Positions 27,342 through 35,747 are shown, numbered from the stretch's first letter. The stretch is 39,840 nt of DNA from Kaistella haifensis DSM 19056 (GCF_000735695.2 NZ_JASZ02000026.1:1-39840), one strand, 5' to 3'. Program-made: numbers and translations. The notes: generated by a model from the sequence alone, not told the origin.

Positions 27342-28094
27342 ATGATTTTACTAACCTTCAACATCATTAATCATCATCGGAAATTCAGAAAAAACGAGCT
27401 GATTAATGATGACAAAATTTTAAAAATCACTGAAAACAACGTCTCCTCCATTCTGCGGATTTTAGAAAACCATCATGTTTTAGCTTCATTTTTCATCGAG
27501 ATTTCTCTCGTAGAAAAAGTGAAACCTTTGATAAAAAAAATCGTGAGCAAAGGTCATGAAATCGCATTGTACAATGACAATTCGGAAATTTCGGAAATAG
27601 AAACGGTCAAAAGAAATACGGAAGATTTCATTGAAAAAATTATCCGTGGAATTCGGCAGAAAGATGTTACTGTTTCTGTAAATGACCTGAAAAATTTAGA
27701 ATTCAGTTACGTCTCGAATATTGAAAACGCCAATATTCTTTTTCCATTCAAAAGATTGAAAAGAAGCACTGAAATCTTCGAAGAAAATGGTTTGAGCATT
27801 ATCCCTGAAAGCATTTCGCCTTATTCGCAAATTCCCTATAATGATTTTGTTTTTCAGGTAGTTCCGCTGAAATTCTACCAAAATATGGTTGTAGAAACGA
27901 TTAAAAATGAGGATTTTGTCCTTATATATATGAACTCTTGGCAATTTACCGATTTACAAAAATACCGTTTTCAGGTTCCTTTTTACAGAAAATACAATTC
28001 CGGAAGAAAAATGGAAAACAAGTTGGAAAATTTCTTGCAATGGATGAACGAGAATGACTTTGCATTTTCTAGGATGAAGGATTTTGTGTTTTGA
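27342..28094 (+). CDS. NodB-like (polysaccharide deacetylase fold) protein lacking catalytic motifs
   Basis: A 250-residue protein. Residues 37-75 (ILRILENHHVLASFFIEISL to KKIVSKGHEIALYND) follow the NodB pattern of a helix, the strand usually reading ATFFV, and the GHEI turn. The C-terminal part (PFYRKYNSGRKMENKLENFLQWMNEN) resembles the DUF3473 tail of XrtA-type deacetylases. But the first metal and base motif, normally TFDD or TFDV, is TFNI at 5-8, and the H-x3-H motif after GHEI is replaced by ALYND. Deacetylation is therefore unlikely; a binding or structural role is possible. It lies six bases after the threonine dehydrogenase gene. The fold assignment is by motif shape. Confidence 0.6.
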   Translation: MILLTFNIINHHRKFRKNELINDDKILKITENNVSSILRILENHHVLASFFIEISLVEKVKPLIKKIVSKGHEIALYNDNSEISEIETVKRNTEDFIEKIIRGIRQKDVTVSVNDLKNLEFSYVSNIENANILFPFKRLKRSTEIFEENGLSIIPESISPYSQIPYNDFVFQVVPLKFYQNMVVETIKNEDFVLIYMNSWQFTDLQKYRFQVPFYRKYNSGRKMENKLENFLQWMNENDFAFSRMKDFVF

Positions 28095-28145
28095 TTTTTA
28101 AATAACATGAAAATTCTTTATTTTCATGTTTATTATATTGAAATC

Positions 28146-28176
28146 TTGTGACTTTCAGAAAAAAATATTACTTTTG
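28146..28176 (+). promoter_or_regulatory. Promoter of the rpsF-rpsR-rplI operon
   Basis: A TTG at 28146-28148 and a perfect -7 element TACTTTTG at 28169-28176 are 20 bases apart. The rpsF ATG follows 34 bases later. The leader shows no CCG-type S6:S18 binding structure that I can find. Confidence 0.7.
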
Positions 28177-28210
28177 CACCTCGAAATAATTAACAAATTT
28201 ATTTAACATT

Positions 28211-28552
28211 ATGAACAATTACGAAACTGTTTTCATTTTAACTCCCGTTCTATCTGACGCACAGGTGGAGGAAGCAGTAAAAAAATTCGAAGATCTTTTG
28301 ACTTCAAACAATTGCGAAATCGTTGCCAAAGAAAATTGGGGACTTAAGAAATTGGCTTATCCAATCCAATTGAAAAAGAATGGTTTTTACACTTTAATCG
28401 AATTTAAAGGCGAAGGAAGTGTAGTTGCAGATTTAGAACTTGCTTTCAAACGTGATGAAAGAGTTATCAGATTCTTGACTACTAAATTAGACAAGCACGC
28501 TGTAGACTACGCAGTAACAAGAAGAAACAAAGTGAAAACTGCAAAAGCTTAA
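28211..28552 (+). CDS. rpsF: 30S ribosomal protein bS6
   Basis: Small-subunit protein that binds bS18 on the platform of the 30S subunit. The 113-residue sequence has the usual start [20 protein letters not shown], the middle [24 protein letters not shown] and the [17 protein letters not shown] strand. It is the first gene of the three-gene rpsF-rpsR-rplI operon, with 25 bases to the next gene. Confidence 0.97.
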   Translation: MNNYETVFILTPVLSDAQVEEAVKKFEDLLTSNNCEIVAKENWGLKKLAYPIQLKKNGFYTLIEFKGEGSVVADLELAFKRDERVIRFLTTKLDKHAVDYAVTRRNKVKTAKA

Positions 28553-28577
28553 TTTTAACCCTATAAAATTTACAACA

Positions 28578-28880
28578 ATGGCAATAGATGATATGGCTAA
28601 ACAAGCCTCTGCTGGAGGTGAATCTGAAGTAAAATTTCTTACTCCACTAGATATTAATACAAAATCTGAAAAAAAATACTGTAGATTCAAAAAATACGGA
28701 ATCAAACATGTTGATTATAAAGATGAAAAATTCCTTCTTCAGTTCGTAAACGAGCAAGGTAAAATTTTACCAAGAAGATATACAGGAACTTCTTTGAAAT
28801 ACCAAAGAAAAGTTTCTGCTGCAATCAAAAGAGCAAGACACCTTGCTTTGATGCCTTACGTAGCAGATTTATTAAAATAA
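28578..28880 (+). CDS. rpsR: 30S ribosomal protein bS18
   Basis: A 100-residue protein with the bS18 core: [49 protein letters not shown]. The N-terminal 25 residues before the KKYCRFKK segment are longer than in E. coli bS18, as is common in this phylum. The single Cys in KKYCRF is not part of a zinc ribbon. It lies between rpsF and rplI. Confidence 0.97.
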   Translation: MAIDDMAKQASAGGESEVKFLTPLDINTKSEKKYCRFKKYGIKHVDYKDEKFLLQFVNEQGKILPRRYTGTSLKYQRKVSAAIKRARHLALMPYVADLLK

Positions 28881-28950
28881 TTATAAAACAAAATAGTTGT
28901 TGGTTGTTTTACATAAACGCCTAACTTCTAAATAAAAAAGGACAACAACA

Positions 28951-29469
28951 ATGGAAGTTATTCTAAAAAAAGACGTAGAAAACTTAGGATTAGAGTTTGA
29001 TACAGTAAACGTAAAACCAGGGTATGCAAGAAACTACTTGTTACCACAAGGTTTAGCTCTTTTGGCTACTCCAAAAAACAAAGCAAATCTAGAGGCAACT
29101 TTAGAAGCTAGAAAAGAAGAAGAAGCTAAATTGATCGCAAACGCAAACGCTATCGTTGAGCAATTGAAGAAAACAAGCATCACAATCGCTACTAAAGTTG
29201 GTTCTGGTGATAAACTTTTCGGATCGATCAACAATGCTAACCTTTCTGAAGAATTGGCGAACGCAGGTGTGAATGTAGACAAAAAATACATCAAAATCCC
29301 TGGAAATACCATCAAGAGAACTGGTAGAGTAATTGCAATCATCAGACTTCACAGAAGTGTAGAACACAACTTCGAATTCGAAATCGTTTCTGATGCTCCA
29401 CCAGCTCCTGCAGCTCCGAAAGCCGCTCCAGCTAAAAATGTTGAAGAAACTCCTGCTGAAGAAGCGTAA
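28951..29469 (+). CDS. rplI: 50S ribosomal protein bL9
   Basis: A 172-residue large-subunit protein. The N-terminal domain has MEVILKKDVENLGLEFDTVNVKPGYARNYLLPQGLA with the family's GYARNYLLP signature, a long connecting helix rich in Ala, Glu and Lys, and the C-terminal rRNA-binding domain (GDKLFGSINNANLSEELA). A tail rich in Ala and Pro, about 25 residues, extends the usual length. The 70 bases before the start can form a long-range stem (28896-28902 with 28943-28949) ending just before the ATG. Confidence 0.96.
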   Translation: MEVILKKDVENLGLEFDTVNVKPGYARNYLLPQGLALLATPKNKANLEATLEARKEEEAKLIANANAIVEQLKKTSITIATKVGSGDKLFGSINNANLSEELANAGVNVDKKYIKIPGNTIKRTGRVIAIIRLHRSVEHNFEFEIVSDAPPAPAAPKAAPAKNVEETPAEEA

Positions 29470-29487
29470 GAATTTTCATAATCATAC

Positions 29488-29521
29488 AATATCCGGTAAT
29501 TTTTTACCGGATATTTTTTTT
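29488..29521 (+). terminator. rplI operon intrinsic terminator
   Basis: AATATCCGGTAA (29488-29499) and TTACCGGATATT (29504-29515) form a perfect twelve-pair stem with a TTTT loop, followed by a run of Ts to 29521. Confidence 0.92.
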
Positions 29522-29555
29522 GCGATAGATTTTACGATCTTAATTTTAAAAATGA

Positions 29556-29563
29556 TAATTTTG
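29556..29563 (+). promoter_or_regulatory. Promoter -7 element of the ClC gene
   Basis: TAATTTTG, a perfect TAnnTTTG match, ends four bases before the ATG at 29568, so the transcript would start at about the start codon. No -33 element is evident at normal spacing. Confidence 0.5.
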
Positions 29564-29567
29564 TGAT

Positions 29568-30941
29568 ATGCTGTCAATCATTGATTACGTAAGACAAAGT
29601 TTAAAAAAATCATTCGATAATCTCCACAACGAAAAACTGAAACACAACCTGTTGCAGGCGATTCCGTTTTGGATTGCATCCTTGATTACGGGGGTATTCG
29701 CTGTTTTATATGCCAAAATATTCACTTGGGGCGAACAACTCATGAACTTTATTTTCGATTGGAATCCGTTAATGATTTTCATCATCGCGCCCGTTGGTTT
29801 TGTGGTGTCGTGGTGGCTGGTAAAAGAATTTGCACCTTACGCAAAAGGCAGCGGAATTCCTCAAGTAATGGCGGCTGTAGAATTAGCAAATCCAAAAGAA
29901 AATAGAAAAATACGCCAATTATTAAGCTTAAAAATCATCATTTTTAAAGTTTTGTCAAGCGTAGCTTTGGTTATTGGTGGTGGTGCGGTCGGTCGTGAAG
30001 GTCCAACGATTCAAATTGCAGGATCCGTTTTCCGGAAAGTCAATGAATATCTCCCCGATTGGTGGCCAAAGATTTCAAAGAAAAACATGATTATGACCGG
30101 TGCAGCGGCAGGTTTATCAGCGGCTTTCAACACTCCTTTGGGAGGAATTGTGTTTGCGGTGGAAGAACTTGCAAAAACGCACATCAACTACTTTAAAACA
30201 GCGCTTTTTACTGCGGTAATTATTGCAGGTTTGATGGCACAAACTTTAGCAGGTTCCTACCTTTATCTTGGTTACCCGAAAACCTCAGACGTAAGTCTTA
30301 CCATTATGTTTCCTGTCATGTTGGTTTCCGGAGTTTCAGGAATTTTTGCCAGCCAACTTTCAGTTTGGATGTTGAAAATTAGTGCTTGGAAAAAAAGACT
30401 TAAAACCAACAGTGCAAACATTATTTTTCTTGTAATTTCAGCATTAATCATTGCTTCACTCGCCTATTTTGTAAACCGAGAAATATTAGGCTCCGGAAAA
30501 GAAATTATGGAAAGAACGCTTTTCAGCGAAAACAAGCACGAAGATTGGTACATTCCTATTTTTCGAATGATTGGCCCAGCTCTTTCATTTACATCCGGTG
30601 GTGCAGGAGGAATTTTCGCGCCTGCTCTTTCCGCCGGAGCTAGTATCGGCTCTGTAATTTCAGGATGGATTCACTTATCACCAAACGAAACCAATGTCGT
30701 AATTCTTGCCGGAATGGTCGCCTTCTTGACGGGAATTACTCGCGCTCCATTTACCTCAGCCATTATTGTTCTTGAAATGACCGATCGGCACTCTTTAATT
30801 TTTCATTTAATGCTTGCCGGAATGGTTTCGTCACTCATTTCATTGATGGTCAGCAGAAAATCTCTCTACGACTCATTGAAAATTTCGTATTTGGAAGAAA
30901 TTCGCAGCAACGAGGAACTCAATAAAAAATCCGATAAATAA
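29568..30941 (+). CDS. ClC-family chloride transporter, probably a chloride/proton exchanger
   Basis: A 457-residue inner-membrane protein with the three selectivity motifs in order: GSGIPQV at 94-100, GREGP at 142-146 with Glu144 as the gating glutamate, and GGAGGIFAPALSAGA near residue 345. A pair of acidic residues, Glu199-Glu200 in FAVEELAK, occupies the place of the internal proton glutamate of exchangers, which favours chloride/proton exchange over a plain channel. There is no C-terminal CBS domain. The gene has its own promoter and converges on the following minus-strand gene with 29 bases between. Confidence 0.93.
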   Translation: MLSIIDYVRQSLKKSFDNLHNEKLKHNLLQAIPFWIASLITGVFAVLYAKIFTWGEQLMNFIFDWNPLMIFIIAPVGFVVSWWLVKEFAPYAKGSGIPQVMAAVELANPKENRKIRQLLSLKIIIFKVLSSVALVIGGGAVGREGPTIQIAGSVFRKVNEYLPDWWPKISKKNMIMTGAAAGLSAAFNTPLGGIVFAVEELAKTHINYFKTALFTAVIIAGLMAQTLAGSYLYLGYPKTSDVSLTIMFPVMLVSGVSGIFASQLSVWMLKISAWKKRLKTNSANIIFLVISALIIASLAYFVNREILGSGKEIMERTLFSENKHEDWYIPIFRMIGPALSFTSGGAGGIFAPALSAGASIGSVISGWIHLSPNETNVVILAGMVAFLTGITRAPFTSAIIVLEMTDRHSLIFHLMLAGMVSSLISLMVSRKSLYDSLKISYLEEIRSNEELNKKSDK

Positions 30942-30970
30942 TTTTACCGGATTAATTTAATTAGTTTGAA

Positions 30971-32491
30971 TTAATAAGTCGTTGACTTCTGTTTTACATT
31001 TCCTAAAATATCCGGGAAATACACATCCGAAAGATGCTCAAATTCATCGCCTCGCATAAACATGGAAGCATCAACTTGGTCATAAGAATCTTTTCCGGCT
31101 GCGGCAATAAGTTCGTTGCAAGTGTGCAAAGTATTCTTGTGGAAGTGATAAACTCTCTCACTTTTATCAGTTACATCTAGTCCTTTGATGAGCATTTTAT
31201 CTTGTGTAGCAACTCCGGTCGGACAATTATTAGTATTACATCTTAATGCCTGAATACAACCCAACGCAAACATAAATCCTCTCGCGTTATTGCACATATC
31301 CGCACCCATCGCAACGGCACGAAGAATATCTAAACTCGTCAACACTTTTCCACTCGCGATCACGCGAAGTTTGTTTCGAAGATTAAAGTTGTTCAAAGTT
31401 CTATTTACAAAAATTAAAGCTGGTTCCAAAGGCATCCCTACTCCATCTGAAAATTCTGGCGGAGCAGCTCCAGTTCCTCCTTCTGCTCCATCGATGGTGA
31501 TGAAATCTGGGTAAATTTTAAGAACATTCATTTGAACGCAAATATCTTCAAATTCTTTGGTATCACCGATACAAAGCTTGAATCCTACAGGTTTTCCGCC
31601 AGATAATTCTCTTAATTCCTGAACGAATTTCAGCAGTCCTGCCGCATCTGAAAATGCGGAATGCGACGGTGGAGAAATAATCGTCATTCCTGGTAGAACG
31701 TGTCGAATTGCAGCAATCTCGGGAGTGTTTTTAGATCCTGGTAGTACTCCGCCATGACCTGGTTTTGCTCCTTGGGAAATTTTAATTTCAATCATTTTCA
31801 CATTAGGAATAGTGGCATTTTTCTTGAAAATTTCCGGTGAAAATTTTCCTTGTTCATCTCTACAACCGAAATAACCGGTTCCGATCTGCCAGCAAAGATC
31901 GCCCCCTTCCAAGTGGTATGGTGAAATTCCTCCTTCACCGGTATTATGATAAAAATTTCCTTTTTTTGCACCGCGATTTAATGAAATTTGAGCCCGATCA
32001 CTTAACGATCCGAAACTCATCGCTGAAATATTGAATAAAGAAGCGTGGTATTTTTGGGTACATTGTTCGCCTCCAACCCAAACTCTCGGCAATTCTTCTT
32101 GGGGAGATTTGGCATAGATAGAATGTTTAATTCCCTCATATTTTCGTTGGTTTACTTCCAGCTGAGTACCAAATGGAACGGTATCGCTGATGTTTTTTGC
32201 TCGGCGATAAACCGCGGAACGCTGATTTCTTGGGAATGGTTTTCCATTGGTTTCTCTTTCGATGAAATACTGTTGCATCTCCGGCGAAATTCCTTCAAAA
32301 AAATATCGAAAATACCCAATTACAGGGAAATTTCTGAGAATTGCATGCTTAGTTTGAAAACAGTTGTAAATCCCAATTGCATAAATGCAGGTCAGTAAAA
32401 TCGGAATCCAATAATGCGCTTTGATGAGCAATGCCGTCGCCCACACCAATACAAGAATTACGATTCCCCAATTAATGAATTTGTCTCTCAT
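30971..32491 (-). CDS. Membrane-anchored FMN-binding glutamate synthase-like protein
   Basis: The 506-residue protein has two hydrophobic segments at about 8-25 and 27-44, then the FMN and iron-sulfur domain found in the glutamate synthase large subunit: FNISAMSFGSLSDRAQISLNRGAKKG, TGEGGISPYH, KISQGAKPGHGGVLPG, IDGAEGGTGAAPPEF, ASGKVLTSLDILRAVAMGAD and CIQALRCNTNNCPTGVATQ, whose cysteines match the 3Fe-4S site. The glutaminase domain and the small NADPH-linked subunit are absent, so normal glutamate synthesis from glutamine is unlikely from this protein alone. The family is widespread and its reaction is not firmly known. A TAAATTTG promoter lies at 32520-32527, 28 bases upstream. Confidence 0.88.
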   Translation of the reverse strand: MRDKFINWGIVILVLVWATALLIKAHYWIPILLTCIYAIGIYNCFQTKHAILRNFPVIGYFRYFFEGISPEMQQYFIERETNGKPFPRNQRSAVYRRAKNISDTVPFGTQLEVNQRKYEGIKHSIYAKSPQEELPRVWVGGEQCTQKYHASLFNISAMSFGSLSDRAQISLNRGAKKGNFYHNTGEGGISPYHLEGGDLCWQIGTGYFGCRDEQGKFSPEIFKKNATIPNVKMIEIKISQGAKPGHGGVLPGSKNTPEIAAIRHVLPGMTIISPPSHSAFSDAAGLLKFVQELRELSGGKPVGFKLCIGDTKEFEDICVQMNVLKIYPDFITIDGAEGGTGAAPPEFSDGVGMPLEPALIFVNRTLNNFNLRNKLRVIASGKVLTSLDILRAVAMGADMCNNARGFMFALGCIQALRCNTNNCPTGVATQDKMLIKGLDVTDKSERVYHFHKNTLHTCNELIAAAGKDSYDQVDASMFMRGDEFEHLSDVYFPDILGNVKQKSTTY

Positions 32492-32519
32492 TACATTAAA
32501 TAAATTAAAGATTGACCCC

Positions 32520-32527
32520 CAAATTTA
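32520..32527 (-). promoter_or_regulatory. Promoter -7 element of the glutamate synthase-like gene
   Basis: The minus strand reads TAAATTTG, a perfect match, 28 bases before the ATG. A minus-strand terminator hairpin (32545-32576) lies where the -33 region should be, so the two signals overlap. Confidence 0.55.
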
Positions 32528-32544
32528 GGAATAATAAACCAAGT

Positions 32545-32576
32545 AAAAAAGCCGTTTCCAATAATTTGAAAACGGC
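32545..32576 (-). terminator. Orphan minus-strand intrinsic terminator
   Basis: On the minus strand AGCCGTTT (32576-32569) and AAACGGCT (32557-32550) form an eight-pair stem with an 11-base loop, followed by six Us (32550-32545). No minus-strand gene lies immediately upstream: 32577-32735 is intergenic and the genes to 34668 read the other way. It may end a small RNA or insulate the next promoter. Confidence 0.65.
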
Positions 32577-32694
32577 TGATTTTAAATGAATTACCTTGCT
32601 CTATTTAGAATTCATTAGTACACAATGTTTTTTTTAACAGCTTAGAAAGCTATGCAGTATATTAGCTTTTCGAAATAGATAATTATTTGGCTTA

Positions 32695-32731
32695 ATATTT
32701 GTCAAATATCAGGTCACATATAATAAATTTG
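32695..32731 (+). promoter_or_regulatory. Promoter with palindrome upstream of the DUF4197 gene
   Basis: TTTG at 32698-32701 and a perfect -7 element TAAATTTG at 32724-32731 are 22 bases apart. The palindrome ATATTTG-T-CAAATAT (32695-32709) covers the -33 element and could be an operator. The -7 element ends four bases before the ATG at 32736, suggesting a leaderless mRNA. Confidence 0.55.
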
Positions 32732-32735
32732 CATC

Positions 32736-33410
32736 ATGAAAAGAAATACAATATTAGTAGCGACCATGGTCGTAGCTACTTTGGGAACTACCACACAGTC
32801 TTGTGTAGCATTGGCTACATCTAGTGTGGGACTTGCTGTTCTAAAGCAAATACTTCTTGGCGGAATTACAAAAGGGCTGAACATTTTCAGTGACAAAGAC
32901 AGCTTTCTCGCCAATCAATTAATTGAAGCAGCGATGCCACAAAACCTTAAGGATTTGAACAGTACGTTGCAGAAATTAGGTTTAAACAGTTTGGTTCAGA
33001 AAGAAAAAGAATACATCGCTCAGGCCGCGGCTTTTACCGTAGATGTTTCTCGACCAATTCTTACCAATGCTGTAAATAATCTCACTGCAGAAGATACTGC
33101 GCGTATTGTACAAGGTGGTAGCGGAACTGCAACCCAAATCCTAAAAGAAAGAACTTCCGAACAATTGATAGCGGCAATTGCCCCAAAAGTTGAACAGGAA
33201 TTTAACAAATATGGTATCGTAAAAACCATCAATACAGCTTTGTCTGGAAGTAATCTCTTGGGAAGTTTATTGGGAGGAAACAAAAGCAATGTAAATGCAG
33301 GCGGATTGACTATGTTGGCTTCTGAACAGATTGTCAATGGATTATTCAATATTATAGAAGATCACGAAAAGCAGAACTCGGCAGCACTTCTCGGATCGCT
33401 TGGAAAATAA
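32736..33410 (+). CDS. DUF4197 family protein, probable lipoprotein
   Basis: A 224-residue exported protein with signal MKRNTILVATMVVATLGTTTQSC; Cys23 is a probable lipidation site, although TQSC is not an ideal lipobox. The rest matches the DUF4197 pattern: GITKGLNIFSDKDSFLANQLIEAAMP, LNSTLQKLGLNSLV, a helical region ending RPILTNAVNNLTAEDTARIVQGGSGTATQILKERTSEQL, and AIAPKVEQEFNKYG. No biochemical role is known for the family. The following gene starts 39 bases later in the same direction. Confidence 0.82.
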   Translation: MKRNTILVATMVVATLGTTTQSCVALATSSVGLAVLKQILLGGITKGLNIFSDKDSFLANQLIEAAMPQNLKDLNSTLQKLGLNSLVQKEKEYIAQAAAFTVDVSRPILTNAVNNLTAEDTARIVQGGSGTATQILKERTSEQLIAAIAPKVEQEFNKYGIVKTINTALSGSNLLGSLLGGNKSNVNAGGLTMLASEQIVNGLFNIIEDHEKQNSAALLGSLGK

Positions 33411-33449
33411 TTTAAATTTTATTATATTTATATAAATTAATTAGCAAGA

Positions 33450-33755
33450 ATGGACATATTACAAGGAAACCAGCACGCAAATCCTGAAGATTTTTATATT
33501 TCACTGAAAGAAAAACTCGAAGCAACCCACGATTTTCCGGGAGATTACCTCTTCAAATTCATTGTAACCAATGACGAATCGAAACATACCGAAATTTACC
33601 GAGTTTTCGATGACGTGAAATTCACCCTCACCACGAAAGATAGCAAGAACGGGAAATACACCTCTATCAGCATCAATGCATTTGTTCTCGATGCCGACCA
33701 AGTCATTAAAATCTACAAAGAAGTAGGTAAAATACCCGGAGTAATCATGCTTTAA
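33450..33755 (+). CDS. DUF493 (YbeD-like) protein
   Basis: A 101-residue cytoplasmic protein with an ACT-like fold pattern: FYISLKEKLEATHDFPGDYLFKFIV, then SKHTEIYRVF and the strand KFTLTTKDSKNGKYTSISINAFVLDADQVIKIYKEVGKIPGVIML, whose end SGVIMLL-like is typical. E. coli YbeD lies next to lipB, and its function is not settled. Here it is followed after 19 bases by an epimerase-like gene. Confidence 0.83.
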   Translation: MDILQGNQHANPEDFYISLKEKLEATHDFPGDYLFKFIVTNDESKHTEIYRVFDDVKFTLTTKDSKNGKYTSISINAFVLDADQVIKIYKEVGKIPGVIML

Positions 33756-33774
33756 GCAAAACTTAATTGGAAAA

Positions 33775-34668
33775 ATGAATGTCTTAATCACGGGCGCAAG
33801 CGGATTCATAGGACAATCTTTAGTAAGTAAACTCAGAGAAGGAAATCACCATGTTAGGGTTTTGACCAGAGGAAATCCCACTCAAGAAAACGAATTTCAA
33901 TGGAATCCAAATGAACAGTTCATTGATGAAAAAGCTTTAGAAAACCTCGATGCAATCATTCATCTCGCCGGTGCCAACATCAGCAAAAGGTGGACGAAAA
34001 AGTATAAAAAAGAACTTTTTGAAAGTCGCATCAACACTGCCAATTTGCTGAAAAAATATTGCCAGAAAAACAACATTCATTTAATAGCCTTTATTTCTGC
34101 ATCTGGGGTCAATTGCTACGGAACTTTCACTTCCGATGAAATTCTTAACGAAGATTCGAGAATTATTCAAAATGATTTTCTATCTAAATTATGCGCCGAA
34201 TGGGAACAAGCTGCCGATCAATTCTCGGATCTTTCCGATAGAGTTGTTTGTCTACGAACCGCTTTGGTATTGGGAAAAAACGGCGGTGTATTTCCTTTTT
34301 TAAGAAAAATTACCGATCTTAATTTGGGCGCCGCAATCGGTTCCGGAAAACAATGGATGAATTGGATTCATCTGGAAGATTTGGTAAATTTGTATGTCTT
34401 CGCACTTGAAAAACCAACTATAAATGGCAAATACAACGCGGTTGCAGATGATATCCCACCGAATAAAAAATTCATGAAAACATTGGCAAGAACGTTATGT
34501 AAATTTTTTATTTCCGTGCATGTTCCGGCTTTTTTGATCAAATTGCTGTTGGGTCAAATGAGCATCATCATTCTGCATGGAAGCCGCGTTTCCAACAAAA
34601 AAATCAAATCCGCTGGATTTGATTTTCAATATGATAAACTTCAAAAAACGTTTAAGACTTTAATTTAG
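33775..34668 (+). CDS. TIGR01777-family NAD(P)-binding epimerase-like protein
   Basis: A 297-residue extended-SDR protein. It starts MNVLITGASGFIGQSLVSKL (Rossmann TGxxGxxG), then IIHLAGANISKRWTKKYKKELFESRI, the family's most typical stretch, FISASGVNCYGTF, an LRTALVLGKNGGVFPFL segment and WMNWIHLEDLVNLYVFAL. The C-terminal DUF1731-like region ends SAGFDFQYDKLQKTF. The YxxxK catalytic pair of true epimerases is not obvious. The substrate is unknown. Its stop codon overlaps the convergent ArsC-like gene's stop by four bases. Confidence 0.88.
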   Translation: MNVLITGASGFIGQSLVSKLREGNHHVRVLTRGNPTQENEFQWNPNEQFIDEKALENLDAIIHLAGANISKRWTKKYKKELFESRINTANLLKKYCQKNNIHLIAFISASGVNCYGTFTSDEILNEDSRIIQNDFLSKLCAEWEQAADQFSDLSDRVVCLRTALVLGKNGGVFPFLRKITDLNLGAAIGSGKQWMNWIHLEDLVNLYVFALEKPTINGKYNAVADDIPPNKKFMKTLARTLCKFFISVHVPAFLIKLLLGQMSIIILHGSRVSNKKIKSAGFDFQYDKLQKTFKTLI

Positions 34669-35012
34669 TTTTCAATAAAGAAATTCACGTTTTCAATTGG
34701 TCTTGCAATCATCGCGACATTTCCTTTGATTAAAATTGGGCGCTGAATTAAGGATGGATTTTGCACCAAAACCTTTATCCATTCATCATCCGATAAATCC
34801 TGATTTGCAAATTTTTCCTTAAACAATGCTTCATTCTTGCGAATAAGTCCTTGAACATCAGTATTCAGCTTTTTGAGCACTGTTTTTAATTCGATTTCCG
34901 ACAACGGATTTTCTATGAAATCAATGATTTCAAAAGGGACATTATTTTCGTCCAAATGCTCTAAAATGGCTCTCGATTTGGAACAATTATTATTGTGAAG
35001 AACTTTAATCAT
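34665..35012 (-). CDS. ArsC/Spx-family thioredoxin-fold protein
   Basis: A 115-residue protein starting MIKVLHNNNCSKSRAILEHL, with the single catalytic-type Cys10 and the ArsC NxCSKSR motif. The middle FEIIDFIENPLSEIELKTVLKKLN and the later LIQRPILIKGNVAMIARP match the glutaredoxin-like arsenate reductases of the Gram-negative plasmid type. The three Arg residues used by ArsC are only partly visible, and no other arsenic genes are nearby, so arsenate reduction is not established; YfgD-type housekeeping functions are equally possible. It is the last of a minus-strand group with the deoxynucleoside kinase. Confidence 0.82.
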   Translation of the reverse strand: MIKVLHNNNCSKSRAILEHLDENNVPFEIIDFIENPLSEIELKTVLKKLNTDVQGLIRKNEALFKEKFANQDLSDDEWIKVLVQNPSLIQRPILIKGNVAMIARPIENVNFFIEN

Positions 35013-35085
35013 AATTTTCAGTCTTTTAAGGTTAAATTTATTCTCGAAAAACGTTCTTCATCAAAAGTTAACCTTCATTTTTCAA

Positions 35086-35700
35086 CTAAAACAAACCATG
35101 CAGTTCTGTTTCAATTCTTTCGAGAATATAGCCGAAATCTTCCGGTCTTTCTACGAAATCCAAATCGTCAACTTCTATAATCAATAGTTTTCCTTCTTTG
35201 TAGCCCGAGATCCATTTCTCGTATTTTTGGTTGAGTTTAGAAAGATATTCTATGGAAATTGTAGCTTCGTAATCGCGGCCACGCTTATAAATTTTCTTTA
35301 CCAAATTAGGTACATCGGACTTTAGGTAAATGAGCAAATCTGGTGCCGAAACAAAACTTTTCATCAACTCAAAAACTGCAGAATAATTTTTGAAATCGCG
35401 TTCTGTCAGAAGATTCATGTCGTTCAGGTTCTCCGCAAAAATGTGCGCGTCTTCGTAGATTGTACGATCCTGAATGATGTTTTTTCCACTTTCGCGAATT
35501 TCTTTCACCTGTCGGAAACGGCTTCCAAGAAAATAAATCTGCAACGCAAAACTCCATTTGCCCATATCCGCATAAAAATCTTCCAAATACGGATTATGAT
35601 CTACATCTTCAAACTGAGCATCCCAACCGTAATGTTTTGACAACATGGTAGTTAAAGTAGTTTTTCCCGCGCCAATATTTCCTGTAACCGCAATATGCAT
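35086..35700 (-). CDS. Deoxynucleoside kinase
   Basis: A 204-residue salvage enzyme that phosphorylates deoxynucleosides (deoxyadenosine/deoxyguanosine kinase-like). The P-loop GNIGAGKTT lies at 7-15; FEDVDHNPYLEDFY supplies a catalytic Glu, IQDRTIYEDAHIFA is the Asp-Arg-containing motif next to the base site, and the Arg-rich KRGRDYE is the lid. Length is as usual. Base preference cannot be read. It lies 47 bases after the propeller-like gene and upstream of the ArsC-like gene. Confidence 0.9.
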   Translation of the reverse strand: MHIAVTGNIGAGKTTLTTMLSKHYGWDAQFEDVDHNPYLEDFYADMGKWSFALQIYFLGSRFRQVKEIRESGKNIIQDRTIYEDAHIFAENLNDMNLLTERDFKNYSAVFELMKSFVSAPDLLIYLKSDVPNLVKKIYKRGRDYEATISIEYLSKLNQKYEKWISGYKEGKLLIIEVDDLDFVERPEDFGYILERIETELHGLF

Positions 35701-35747
35701 TCTAATTATTTGTTTTAAAAGTTTTGTGAATGATGCCTTTCTGAAAG

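Noticed and set aside
28177..28210. An S6:S18-binding autoregulatory RNA in the rpsF leader
   Set aside because: The leader is short, A+T-rich and lacks the CCG-containing structure that defines the known motif.
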